From: Cystobacter fuscus DSM 2262
GTDB lineage: Bacteria > Myxococcota > Myxococcia > Myxococcales > Myxococcaceae
Direction: 5' to 3'
Assembly: GCF_000335475.2 (NCBI RefSeq)
Contig: NZ_ANAH02000010.1
Coordinates: forward strand, 372,001 to 436,000
DNA: 64,000 bases
Every line of letters begins with the position of its first letter. The first letter of the stretch is position 1. Shown here piece after piece: positions 1 to 12,281 of this stretch. The translations under genes were made by a program, and so were the position numbers. Under the pieces are notes generated by a model that worked only from the letters and a program-made list of their open reading frames with translations, had not been told where the DNA came from and searched no databases.

Positions 1-738
1 CGCGCTGCGCAGGGCCTGGTAGCACTGGACGACCTGGATCGCGTCGCCCGTGCCCGTGCAGAAGCCCGCGCGCCCGCTCGTGTAGCCCCGGCCGTCGCCG
101 ATGTTCTCGGAGTACGCGTAGTCGAGCGCCGGGGTGTCGTTCTCCCAGATGCTGGTGATGGCCTCGGCCACCTTCTTCTGGTTGGCCGTCACTCCCGTGC
201 CGCCGTCGCTGCCGGTGCCACCATCCGTCCCCGTGCCGCCATCGCTGCCGGTGCCGCCGTCGGTGCCCGTGCCGCCGTCGGTGCCGGTGCCACCGCAGCT
301 CGGGTCGCTGATCTGCACGTTGCCCGCGGTGAACGAGGTGGAGGAGGTGGTGGAGTAGTAGAACGTGTAGGACGCGTTCACCCCCACCGTCAGCCCCGAC
401 GTGCGGGAGTAGGTGCACGTCGTGCCGCTCTGGGTGTGCGTCCAGCCGGCCTCGTCGTGGTCACACGTCACGCCGCTGGGGACCGTGAAGGCGATCCGCG
501 GGCTCGTCATGGCGCTCGTGCCCGTGTTCTTGAAGATGATCGTCCCCCAGTAGTCCGGGCCGTCGTAGGTGTTCGTGGTGATGGAGTACGAACAGGCCGC
601 GAGCTCCTGGCCCAGTTCTCCTGCCGCCTCCGCGAAGTCCTCGCCCGTCCCGCCGCAGGCGGCGAGCGAGGCGGCCAGTCCCATGAGGGCCAGGTGACGG
701 CCTCCCGTACGCGGTGTTCCATGTCGATGAGCGTTCAT
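1..738 (-). CDS. GH46 chitosanase lipoprotein with N-terminal carbohydrate-binding-like module (3' end outside window)
   Basis: The enzyme would hydrolyse chitosan outside the cell. Residues 1-28 form a lipoprotein signal ending LAAC (lipidated Cys28). Residues about 50-148 are a Cys-containing beta-sandwich resembling a carbohydrate-binding module. Residues about 149-182 are a Gly/Thr/Asp linker of repeated GTGTDG units. The GH46 domain starts near residue 183 and shows the family signature: Glu199 in the motif WEND and Asp215 in GDGRGYTSG, with the same 16-residue spacing from Glu to the conserved Gly-Asp as Streptomyces GH46 enzymes, followed by GFCTGTGD. The frame runs off the left edge after 246 codons, so about 170 residues of the catalytic domain are missing here. 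The ATG at 738 has AAGGAAC eight bases upstream. A dyad 82 bp upstream of the start suggests control by a sugar-responsive repressor. The GH46 call is strong; the exact CBM family is not assigned. Confidence 0.9.
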   Translation of the reverse strand, partial: MNAHRHGTPRTGGRHLALMGLAASLAACGGTGEDFAEAAGELGQELAACSYSITTNTYDGPDYWGTIIFKNTGTSAMTSPRIAFTVPSGVTCDHDEAGWTHTQSGTTCTYSRTSGLTVGVNASYTFYYSTTSSTSFTAGNVQISDPSCGGTGTDGGTGTDGGTGSDGGTGTDGGTGSDGGTGVTANQKKVAEAITSIWENDTPALDYAYSENIGDGRGYTSGRAGFCTGTGDAIQVVQCYQALRSA

Positions 739-819
739 GCTTGGCGTTCCTTTCCTGCCGCGGTGGCCTCCTTGGGGTGGAAGGCACGTTCCGGGCGGGG
801 AGCCCGGACGCGGGGAACG

Positions 820-842
820 CCATGTAAACATGGTTTACTTGG
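820..842. promoter_or_regulatory. 23-bp dyad, candidate operator for the chitosanase gene
   Basis: The left arm CCATGTAAAC (820-829) and right arm GTTTACTTGG (833-842) are inverted repeats matching at 9 of 10 positions around a 3-bp centre. It lies in the 143-bp gap between the divergently unrelated BatA-like 3' end and the chitosanase start, 82 bp upstream of its ATG. It is AT-rich compared with its surroundings. The shape suits a dimeric HTH repressor such as a LacI or GntR family protein. The regulator is not in this window. Confidence 0.55.
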
Positions 843-881
843 TTTGAGCGAAGAGAGTTCTACCTGGCGTGAAGTCCGGAG

Positions 882-2978
882 CTACTTCCGCAGCAGGGTG
901 CCCTCGAGGAAGAAGGCGATCGCGGCGGCGACGATGAGCCATGTCCACAGGGGCACGGGAGGACGCTCGGCGTCCGAGCTCGAGGCCTTCACGGTCTCCT
1001 CGCCGAAGTGGGCGGCGAGCGTGTCCTGGGGCAGCCGGGACAGGTCGCTCTCGGCGGGGTCGAGCGTGGAGGCGAAGGCGAGCGCGGGCACGGGCTTGCC
1101 GTCCGCGCCCAGCACGGAGAAGGTTCCGGGTTGCTCGATGGGGCCCACCACCACGGTGCCATCGGGCTGCGGCTTGAAGGGCACGTCCTGGCCCTCGGGC
1201 GCCTTCACCGCGGACACCGTCTGGGTGCCCTCGGGACGCAGGGCGAGCGTCTCGCCCACGCGCACGCGCTGCTCCTCGCGCTCCTCCAGCGAGCCGGTGA
1301 GGTACGCGGCGAAGCGCTGCATGAGGGGCAGGAAGCTCGTGCGGATGGGGAAGTCGGTCCAGTCCCGGTCCACGGTGCTGGTGAAGAGCGCCACGCGGCC
1401 CTTGCCCCGCCGCGCCACCGCCACCGAGGGGGCTCCATCCTGGTACGCCGCCAGCACCTGGTTGGTGCCGTCCGTCGCCCCGCTGCCCTCGGCCTCCAGC
1501 AGCATGTACCGGTAGAAGTGCGCCCCGGTGAGTCCTTCCTCCGCGCGGCCGGTGAAGGGCGCGAAGAGCGGGTGCTCGGTGGTCACCTGCGCGAGCTTCT
1601 CCGCCTTGTCCTCGGCGGAGGGGTCGTCGCGCTCCACGCTCGTGCGCACCAGCCGCAGCGGGCGGGGCAGGAGCGCGCCCAGGCGCGTGTTGTACGCCTC
1701 CGGGTCCACGTGGTCGCCCATGCTCACGAACAGCCCGCCGCCGTTCTCCACGAAGGTGCGCAGCTTCGCCGCCTCCGCCTGGTCCGGCGCCGTCACGTTC
1801 AACAGCAGCACCAGGTCATACGGGGTGAGGTCCTCGCGCCAGCCGGCCTCGGCGTCGCGCACCACCGCCTGCACGGGCGAGCCCGGCGCCGACAGCGCCG
1901 CTTCCACGAAGAAGGCCTCGTCCCGGTAGCGCGTGGCGTTGGGTGCCCCGTTCACCACCAGGGCCTTCAAGGGCCGGGGCACCGCGAGCACGAAGGCCCG
2001 CCGGTCATCCTCGGCCAGCGCGTCGGGCGTGAGCGTGCCCTCGCCGGAGAGTGTGCCGCCCTGGGTGAAGCGCACCGTGAGCGACTTCTGCGCCGTGCCA
2101 TGGGCGGGCACGTCCACGAAGCCCTTGCCCAGCGTGGTGTCCCCCACGCGCACCGCCGCCTCCAGGTCCTTGAGGGGCGCGTCCCCGTGGTTCTTCACCG
2201 TGAAGGTGAACTGGAAGGCGCGGGGGCCGGCCTGCAGCGCGGGCTCCACCTTCAGGTCCACCAGCGCGTGGTTGGGCAGGGCGTCCCGGCCCGCGTCGCG
2301 CAGCACGACCTCGGGCCGTACCGACTCACCCGTGGGCCCCTTCACCGTGGGCGCCGGGGACTCGAGCCGCAGCGAGCCCGCCGTCAGGTCCGACACCACT
2401 ACGAGGCGCTTGCCCGCCAGCGGGCTCTCCTCCAGCGAGCGCGCCGCCAGGTCCAGGCAGCGCGACAGGTCCGCCGCGGCGTACGTGGGCCGGGCCTCGT
2501 CGATGAGCTGCCGCAGCCGGCCTCTATCGAAGGCCGGGGCCCCGGGCGCCTCGGGCGCGTGCGTGCACACCAGCACCGTCGCGGGCTCCTCGGGGCGCAG
2601 GTCCGCCAGCGCGTCGCGCGCCTCGTCCCGGGCGCGCTCGAAGAGCGAGGTGCCATCCGACCAGCGCATGGAGAGCGACGCGTCCAGCACGATGGCCGTG
2701 GCCGCCGGGCCCTTCACCGTCACGGCCGCGTCCGCGTCCCGCCGGAACTCCGGCATGGCGAGCGCGATGGGCAGGGCGAGCAGGATGAGGGTGCGCAGGG
2801 TGTAGAGCAGCAGCCGCTTGAGCTTGAGCCGGCTCGCGGTGCGCTTCTGGCTGCGCAGCACGAAGGCCATGGGCCCGAAGGGGTGGGGCCGGGGCCGGCG
2901 CCGATCGAAGAGGTGCACGAGCAGCGGGATGAGCGCCGCCAGCGCGCCGAGCAGCATCCAGGGGTGAGCGAAGGTCAA
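882..2978 (-). CDS. BatA-like membrane protein with vWA domain
   Basis: A 698-residue membrane protein of the BatA/aerotolerance family. Residues about 1-90 carry the BatA N-terminal region, with a first membrane helix (WMLLGALAALIPLLVHLF) and a second around residue 60-80. A vWA domain follows with a metal-site motif DASLSM near residue 100. A middle Ig-like stretch and a class I amidotransferase-like fold (around LLLNVTAPDQAEAAKLRTF) come next, and a last helix lies at the extreme C terminus (PLWTWLIVAAAIAFFLEG). Its ATG overlaps the TGA of the DUF58 gene by 4 bp, and MoxR lies just upstream, so the three form one operon. In known families such MoxR/DUF58/BatA sets act in envelope stress or in assembling complexes with an AAA+ chaperone. 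The substrate here is unknown. Confidence 0.85.
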   Translation of the reverse strand: MTFAHPWMLLGALAALIPLLVHLFDRRRPRPHPFGPMAFVLRSQKRTASRLKLKRLLLYTLRTLILLALPIALAMPEFRRDADAAVTVKGPAATAIVLDASLSMRWSDGTSLFERARDEARDALADLRPEEPATVLVCTHAPEAPGAPAFDRGRLRQLIDEARPTYAAADLSRCLDLAARSLEESPLAGKRLVVVSDLTAGSLRLESPAPTVKGPTGESVRPEVVLRDAGRDALPNHALVDLKVEPALQAGPRAFQFTFTVKNHGDAPLKDLEAAVRVGDTTLGKGFVDVPAHGTAQKSLTVRFTQGGTLSGEGTLTPDALAEDDRRAFVLAVPRPLKALVVNGAPNATRYRDEAFFVEAALSAPGSPVQAVVRDAEAGWREDLTPYDLVLLLNVTAPDQAEAAKLRTFVENGGGLFVSMGDHVDPEAYNTRLGALLPRPLRLVRTSVERDDPSAEDKAEKLAQVTTEHPLFAPFTGRAEEGLTGAHFYRYMLLEAEGSGATDGTNQVLAAYQDGAPSVAVARRGKGRVALFTSTVDRDWTDFPIRTSFLPLMQRFAAYLTGSLEEREEQRVRVGETLALRPEGTQTVSAVKAPEGQDVPFKPQPDGTVVVGPIEQPGTFSVLGADGKPVPALAFASTLDPAESDLSRLPQDTLAAHFGEETVKASSSDAERPPVPLWTWLIVAAAIAFFLEGTLLRK

Positions 2979-3853
2979 CGCCGCCTCCCGCGCTTGCCCA
3001 GGAAGCGCAGCAACACTTCGTCCAGCCGCTCGTCGGTGCGCACCAGCTCGTAGTCCACGTCCGCCTCCGCGCAGGCCACCTTCACCCCGTCGAGGAACGC
3101 GCCGAACTCCTCCAGGTAGCTCTCCTTGATTTCGCGGGGGTTCACCTCGACGCGGCCCTCGCCCTCCATGTCGAGGAAGAGCGTGGGGTCATCGAAGGGG
3201 AACGTCAGCTCGGCGGGGTCCACCAGGTGGAACACCGCCACGTCGTTCTTGCGCTGGCGCAGCGCCAGTATCCGCTTGAGCGCCGTGGGGTCCTCGTCGA
3301 GGAAGTCCGAGAGGATGACGACGGAGGAGCGGCGCGGGAGCACCTCGGCCAGGTGGTCCGCGGCGGATACGAGCTGGGTGCCGCCCTTGGCGGTGGCCTC
3401 CTCCAGGGCATCCAGGAGCACGTTGAGGTGGCCGGCGGAGGCGCGCGGGGGCACGTCGCGGAAGCGCCCCTCGGTCATGACGGCCAGGCCCGCGGCGTCC
3501 TGTTGGCGCACGAGCAGGTAGCACAGCGCGCCCGCGAGCGTCTTGGCCACCTCCAGCTTGGACAGGGCGGTGCTCTGGTAGCCCATGGAGGCGGAGGCAT
3601 CCACCACCATCACCGAGCGCAGGTTCGTCTCGTGCTCGAAGCGCTTGACGTAGTACTTGTCGAACTTGCCGTAGGCCTTCCAGTCCAGGTGGCGCAGCTC
3701 ATCGCCGGGGGCGTACTCCTTGTGCTCGGCGAACTCCACGCTCTGACCCTGGTGCGGGCTCTTGTGGAGGCCGGACAGCACCCCCTCCATCACCGCGCGG
3801 GCGCGCAGCTTCACGCCCTGCAGCCGCGAGAGTGTCTGGGCGTCCAGCAGCAT
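2975..3853 (-). CDS. DUF58 domain protein
   Basis: A 292-residue cytosolic protein with the typical DUF58 core: YAPGDELRHLDWKAYGK near residue 50, followed by the vWA-like segment VMVVDASASMGY around residue 82. DUF58 proteins are regular partners of MoxR AAA+ ATPases and BatA-like membrane vWA proteins, and here all three are adjacent in the same direction. The spacing to moxR is 9 bp and the overlap with the BatA-like gene is 4 bp, which implies translational coupling. The molecular role of DUF58 proteins is not settled; a scaffold or adaptor between MoxR and its client is the usual suggestion. Confidence 0.88.
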   Translation of the reverse strand: MLLDAQTLSRLQGVKLRARAVMEGVLSGLHKSPHQGQSVEFAEHKEYAPGDELRHLDWKAYGKFDKYYVKRFEHETNLRSVMVVDASASMGYQSTALSKLEVAKTLAGALCYLLVRQQDAAGLAVMTEGRFRDVPPRASAGHLNVLLDALEEATAKGGTQLVSAADHLAEVLPRRSSVVILSDFLDEDPTALKRILALRQRKNDVAVFHLVDPAELTFPFDDPTLFLDMEGEGRVEVNPREIKESYLEEFGAFLDGVKVACAEADVDYELVRTDERLDEVLLRFLGKRGRRR

Positions 3854-3862
3854 TTGGGGCCG

Positions 3863-4894
<1,032 letters not shown>

Positions 4895-5171
4895 AGAGGA
4901 GGATCGTCTTAATCGCGGGAAGGCACGCGGACCAAGGGTTTCGCGTGGGGCCGCGGCTCGAACGTGGGCTGCCAACCTTTCCGGGGGCGGTCTATTCCTT
5001 TCCCACCGGCGCGTTCGGGACCCCCTCCCCCCCAGGTTGTCTCCCTGCCCTCCGGGGGGGTTGGGACGGCGCCGGGATGGGGGGGATGCCAAAGGGAATG
5101 ACCCCATTACCTTCCACCGGTTCGTTTCTCCTGGGGTCCTCGCGGACCGGGAAACGGGTGGAGACAAGCTC

Positions 5172-6533
5172 ATGCATCGTCTGTCCGAGGGAATCACCCA
5201 CCGTGCGTGGTACCGGCTGCTGCCCGCCGCGTGGCTCGCCTTCGCCGCCGGGTGTGGTGGCCTGGAGGCTGGAGCGGAGGCGTCCGAGGCCCCCTCGACG
5301 CAGGAGCGGGTTCCCCAGGAGGCGGGTCCCATCACCCCGTCCGCTCCCGGCGCGCTTCCTCCCGCCGAGGCCGCCCCCGCTCCCCAGGCCCGGCCCTGGT
5401 TCCACCGGGTGGGCGGGCCCCAGGACGACCTCGGCACGGGGCTCGCCGTGGATGGCTCCGGTCATGTCTCCCTGGTGTGGTTGTCCACCCCGCGCCAGGA
5501 CGCGGACCGGGCCCCCGTCGAGGGAGAGCAGCTCGCCCTCTCCCTGGCCCGCCATGATCCGGAAGGACAGCGGCTCTGGACGCGCGAGTTTCCCCGCAAC
5601 CGCGTGGACGCTCCCCGGGTGGTGGCCTCGCCGGGTGGGGAGCTCTTCCTGTCGGGCAACGCCTTCCTGTACGACATCGACTTCGGCCTGGGCGCGGCCT
5701 CGGACGGCTTCCTGGTGAAGTTCTCCCCGGAGGGCGAGCCCCTCTGGCAGCGGCGCGTGGGGCAGAAGGTGTACGCGACGGTGGCGGATGCCTCGGGAGG
5801 CGTCTTCGTCGCGGCCGAGGAGTGGACGCCGGACGGCCTCCTCCCGGTGCTCGCCCACCATGACGCCCAGGGCGCCTTCGTCTGGACGCGGCAGCTCGAC
5901 GTGGTCGAGCGGGGGACCGAGCTGCGCGCGGCGGCGCGGATGCCCTCGGGGCAGTGGCTGCTGGCTGGCCGCCTGGAGGGCGTCCTCACGGTGGACGGAC
6001 AACGCTTCGGCGCTCCGGGGGCGTCGTCCCTGCTCCTGCTCGCCTTCGGCGGGGAGGGGCGCCTCGCCTGGGGCAAGGCATGGCAGGGGGTGGACGCGCA
6101 CGTCTCCGGGCTGGAGGTGGATCCGGCGGGGGGTGGGGTGCTCGTGGGCGAGTTCTCCGGCGACCTGACGTGGGGAGACTCCCGGCTGTCCGGTCCCGGC
6201 GCCTTCGTCCTCTCCTCGGGGGCCGAGGGCGTGGAGCGCTGGGCCCGCGCGCTTCCCTGTGGCCAGGCGCCGGCGGCTCCGGCGGTGACGCTCGACGGGG
6301 AGGGCTCGGTGGCGGCCGTGTGTGGCGACACCCTGAGCCAGTACTCGCCCGAGGGCGAGCAGCGGAACGAGCAGGTGCTGACGCCCGGTGAGTGCTCCGA
6401 GGGAAACTGCCCGGTGGTGGCCACCGCGCTGGACTTCGTCCCCGGCCAGGGCCTCGCCCTCACGGGCCTGCAGCGCCATGGCGACGCGGTGAACGGGGAC
6501 CAGGAGGCCTTCCTTCGGCTTCTCGCTCCGTGA
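5172..6533 (+). CDS. Beta-propeller-like lipoprotein of unknown function
   Basis: A 453-residue exported protein. The N terminus is a lipoprotein signal ending FAAGC (lipidated Cys28), followed by a Pro/Ala/Glu-rich spacer to about residue 75. The rest consists of repeats of about 45-60 residues with patterns such as DDLGTGLAVDGSGHVSLVW and PRVVASPGGELFLSG, as in beta-propellers of the quinoprotein/SBBP type found in many myxobacterial surface lipoproteins. No catalytic residues can be pointed out. The start at 5172 is preceded by GGTGGAGA and gives a clean lipoprotein signal; upstream in-frame codons are not signal-like. A 277-bp gap separates it from the divergent moxR, and no regulator site was recognised in it. 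Confidence 0.75.
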   Translation: MHRLSEGITHRAWYRLLPAAWLAFAAGCGGLEAGAEASEAPSTQERVPQEAGPITPSAPGALPPAEAAPAPQARPWFHRVGGPQDDLGTGLAVDGSGHVSLVWLSTPRQDADRAPVEGEQLALSLARHDPEGQRLWTREFPRNRVDAPRVVASPGGELFLSGNAFLYDIDFGLGAASDGFLVKFSPEGEPLWQRRVGQKVYATVADASGGVFVAAEEWTPDGLLPVLAHHDAQGAFVWTRQLDVVERGTELRAAARMPSGQWLLAGRLEGVLTVDGQRFGAPGASSLLLLAFGGEGRLAWGKAWQGVDAHVSGLEVDPAGGGVLVGEFSGDLTWGDSRLSGPGAFVLSSGAEGVERWARALPCGQAPAAPAVTLDGEGSVAAVCGDTLSQYSPEGEQRNEQVLTPGECSEGNCPVVATALDFVPGQGLALTGLQRHGDAVNGDQEAFLRLLAP

Positions 6534-6654
6534 GAAGGGCGTGGGAGCAGGGGGTACACCCCGCGCGTCCCCTTTGGGAGGTGGCTGGCATTCGAGCAGG
6601 CGAGGGCGACGGAAACACTTGAGCGAGGCAGTCGGACCCGCGACAGTCCATGGG

Positions 6655-9459
<2,805 letters not shown>

Positions 9460-9479
9460 GAGGGCACCGCGCGGCCCTC
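9460..9479. terminator. Weak bidirectional hairpin between convergent genes
   Basis: GAGGGC (9460-9465) and GCCCTC (9474-9479) form a 6-bp stem with an 8-base loop in the 18-bp space between the Hsp70-fusion stop and the MFS stop. There is no T-run on either side. Confidence 0.35.
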
Positions 9480-10914
9480 ACGCGGCCATGCGGCTGCGTC
9501 CCTGGATGCTGGCGCCCGCCTCGGGGGACATGCGCCGGAAGAGCGGCCCGGCGAGCGCCGTCACCACGCCCACGGCGACGAAGGGGAGGATGAACTGCCC
9601 CGGGGTGATGACCCCCTCGGAGTCTCCGCGCGCCAGGTGCAGCATCAACCCGCCGAAGCTGATGCCCAGGCTGAGCCCCATCTGCTGCGTCACCACCGAC
9701 AGTGTGGAGGCGTTGCTCACCGTGTTGTGGGGGATGTCCGCGTAGGCCACGGTGTTGAGGGCGGTGAACTGCATGGAGCGCATGAATCCGCCCACCACCA
9801 GCACCAGCACCATGAGCGGCACCGGCGTCCACCCCCGGAAGAAGGCGGGCAGGGCCGTGATCGTGGCGGTGACGAGGTTGGAGAAGATCAGCGTGGAGCG
9901 GAAGCCGAACCGGCGGATGATGCCGGGCGCCACGGGCTTGCACGCCATGGCCCCCACCGCCGTGCCCACCGTCACCAGTCCCGTCTCCAGCGGCCCCCAC
10001 CCGAGCCCCACCTGGAACAGCAGCGGCAGCAGGAAGGGCGTGGCGCCCAGGCCCACCCGCACCACGGTGCCGCCGATGAGGCTCGCCCGGAAGGTGTCGT
10101 AGCGCACCAGCCGCACGTTGAGCACCGGCCGCTCCACCCGCAGGGCATGGCGGATGTAGGCCGCGATGAACCCGAGCGCGAGCCCCCACATGCCGAGCTG
10201 CACGGCCGCCGGCACCAGCCCCATGCCCACCACCTCGGACGCGCCCACCAGCGAGGTGATGGCGGTGGCCGCCAGCAGGAAGCCCTTCATGTCGAACCGG
10301 CCCGGATACGGCTGGTGCAGGGGCGGCACGAAGCGCAGCACCGCGAGCATGCCGAGGATTCCCACCGGCACGTTGATGAAGAAGATCCACGGCCAGTCCG
10401 CGATCTTCAGGAGGAAGCCGGCCAGGGGCGGCCCCACGAGCGGACCCACCAACGCGGGCATGGTGAACCAGCTCATCGCCGACACGAGCCGCTCGCGCGG
10501 CGCCGAGCTCACGACGATGAGCCGGCCCACCGGCACCATCAGCGCGCCCCCGACACCCTGGAGCATGCGGAAGACGACGAGCTCGGCCAGCGAGCGCGAG
10601 AATCCACAGAGCACCGAGCCCACGAGGAACACCCCCATGGCCGTCATGAACACGCGCCGGGGCCCGTACCGGTCGGCGATCCACCCGCTCGCCGGCGCCA
10701 CCACCGCCAGCGCGAGGATGTAGGACGTCAGGGCCAGCTTCAGGTGCACCGGATCGCTTCCGAACGCCGTGGACAGGGCGGGCAGCGCGGTGGACAACGC
10801 CGTGGAGTCGATGAACTCCATGAACAGCGCGCTGGCCACCGCGATGGAGGCGAGCCGGGAGCCAGTCGTGGATGGGCGGGGCGGAGCCTCGGGGGACGGC
10901 GGGGGCGAAGTCAC
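9478..10914 (-). CDS. MFS drug exporter, DHA2 (EmrB/QacA) family
   Basis: A 478-residue inner-membrane proton antiporter of the 14-helix DHA2 family, expected to export hydrophobic compounds. Family signs are FMEFIDSTALSTALPAL in helix 1, GWIADRYGPRRVFMTAMG between helices 2 and 3, and the motif C-like region around FRMLQGVGGALMVPVGRLIV. The start is placed at GTG 10914 because AAGGA stands 5-6 bases before it. The ATG at 10956 would add a 14-residue tail that is not family-like. The gene is divergent from the GST with about 100 bp between them. No regulator gene is adjacent. Confidence 0.88.
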   Translation of the reverse strand: MTSPPPSPEAPPRPSTTGSRLASIAVASALFMEFIDSTALSTALPALSTAFGSDPVHLKLALTSYILALAVVAPASGWIADRYGPRRVFMTAMGVFLVGSVLCGFSRSLAELVVFRMLQGVGGALMVPVGRLIVVSSAPRERLVSAMSWFTMPALVGPLVGPPLAGFLLKIADWPWIFFINVPVGILGMLAVLRFVPPLHQPYPGRFDMKGFLLAATAITSLVGASEVVGMGLVPAAVQLGMWGLALGFIAAYIRHALRVERPVLNVRLVRYDTFRASLIGGTVVRVGLGATPFLLPLLFQVGLGWGPLETGLVTVGTAVGAMACKPVAPGIIRRFGFRSTLIFSNLVTATITALPAFFRGWTPVPLMVLVLVVGGFMRSMQFTALNTVAYADIPHNTVSNASTLSVVTQQMGLSLGISFGGLMLHLARGDSEGVITPGQFILPFVAVGVVTALAGPLFRRMSPEAGASIQGRSRMAA

Positions 10915-11017
10915 GATTGTCCTTATGCTCCCTGCCCCCAGACCTGTCACGCCCACCGTGTTGACGGGCCTGGAGGCGCTCGCTCAGATGGCCGCTCCCT
11001 CTTCACCAGGAGTCCAC

Positions 11018-11959
11018 GTGCCCCAGCTCCTCCTCCACCACTACCCGAGCTCGCCCTTCTCCGAGAAGATCCGCGCCATCCTCGGCTTCAAGGGGCTGCG
11101 CTGGTCCTCGGTCGTCATCCCCGTCATCATGCCCAAGCCCAACGTGGTGGCGCTCACGGGCGGCTACCGCAAGACGCCCTTCCTGCAGATCGGCTCGGAC
11201 ATCTACTGTGACTCGGCGCTGATCGCGGACGTGCTGGAGCGGCTCGCGCCCACGCCCACGCTCCACCCGCCCGAGTCCGCGGGGCTGGCGCGCATCGTGG
11301 CGCAGTGGGCGGACTCCTCGCTGTTCGGGGCCGCCGTGGGCCACATCTTCCAGCCCGCGGGCGTGCAGAGCCTCTTCGGCAATCTGCCTCCGGAGCACAT
11401 CAAGGCCTTCCTGGCCGATCGCGCCGCCCTGAGCGCTGGCGCCAGCTCGCCGGGCATGAATCCCCAGGAGGCCACGGGGGCGCTGCGCCTGTACCTCCAG
11501 CAGTTCGACGCGCGGCTGGCGGATGGCCGACCGTGGTTGTTCGGCCAGGCCCCGAGCCTCGCCGACTTCTCCGTCTACCACTGCCTCTGGTTCGTCCAGC
11601 AGGTGAAGGCGGTCTCGGGCATCCTCGACGAGGCCCCGCACGTGAAGCGCTTCCTCGACCGCTGCCAGACGTTCAGCGAGGGCGCGCCCGAGCAACTGTC
11701 GAGCACGGAGGCCATCGCGATCGCCGCGCGCGGCCAGCCCGAGCCCCTCGCCGACGAGCCCTTCCTGGATGCGCAGCAGGGGCTGGCCAAGGGCTCGCGC
11801 GTGAAGGTGTCGGCCACGGACTACGGCAAGGATCCGGTGGAGGGCGAGTTCGTGCTGTCCCGTCCGAACGAGCTCGCCATCCGGCGCACCGACGCGCGCG
11901 CCGGCGAGCTGGTCGTCCACTTCCCGCGCCTCGGCTTCCAGGTGCGCGCGGCGCAGTAG
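11018..11959 (+). CDS. Glutathione S-transferase family protein
   Basis: A 313-residue cytosolic protein. The N-terminal thioredoxin-like domain reads LLHHYPSSPFSEKIRAILGFKG and has the cis-Pro region GYRKTPFLQIGSDIYCDSALI, as in GSTs that bind glutathione. An all-helical C domain carries LADGRPWLFGQAPSLADFSVY, the usual N-capping box. The last 60-70 residues (after about 250) are an extra beta-type tail not found in standard GSTs. The GTG at 11018 is chosen because AGGAG sits 5 bases upstream; an in-frame ATG at 10988 has no such site. The substrate is unknown. Placement opposite an MFS exporter could mean a detoxification pair, which is inference. Confidence 0.85.
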   Translation: MPQLLLHHYPSSPFSEKIRAILGFKGLRWSSVVIPVIMPKPNVVALTGGYRKTPFLQIGSDIYCDSALIADVLERLAPTPTLHPPESAGLARIVAQWADSSLFGAAVGHIFQPAGVQSLFGNLPPEHIKAFLADRAALSAGASSPGMNPQEATGALRLYLQQFDARLADGRPWLFGQAPSLADFSVYHCLWFVQQVKAVSGILDEAPHVKRFLDRCQTFSEGAPEQLSSTEAIAIAARGQPEPLADEPFLDAQQGLAKGSRVKVSATDYGKDPVEGEFVLSRPNELAIRRTDARAGELVVHFPRLGFQVRAAQ

Positions 11960-12024
11960 CCACCCATCGCGAGAGGCGCCCGTCTGTCCTCCCGCCGACA
12001 TCGCCGGCTCTTCCTGCCCCCGAG

Positions 12025-12049
12025 GGCGATGGCAGTGACTCCCATCGCC
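12025..12049 (+). terminator. Hairpin downstream of the GST gene
   Basis: GGCGATGG (12025-12032) and CCATCGCC (12042-12049) form a perfect 8-bp stem with a 9-base loop, 65 bp after the GST stop. No T-run follows. The rest of the 322-bp gap between the GST and the next gene (11960-12281) holds no gene I can support; its 3' part contains GGGAGG before an alternative ATG (12216) of the glycosyltransferase. Confidence 0.45.
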
Positions 12050-12281
12050 AGATGCTCCTCGGAACGAAGGAAAGGTGCCGATTCCGCGCCACATCGGGAA
12101 TCGCTGTGGTTACAGTTTTCTCGAGGTACTGGAGCCCTCACCCCGTGATCGGCTCCTGAAGCTTGAACCCGGGCCGCGCGGGGGGGTGGGAGGCGCGTGT
12201 CCGATGGGAGGCACCATGCCGCGTCGGATCCCGGAACCTGGCGGACCCTCGAGTCCCATGAGGGGGCAGTCGCGGGGCTCC

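Noticed and set aside
134-358. Pro/Val-rich open frame on the plus strand
   Set aside because: It is the antisense of the GTGTDG linker of the chitosanase.
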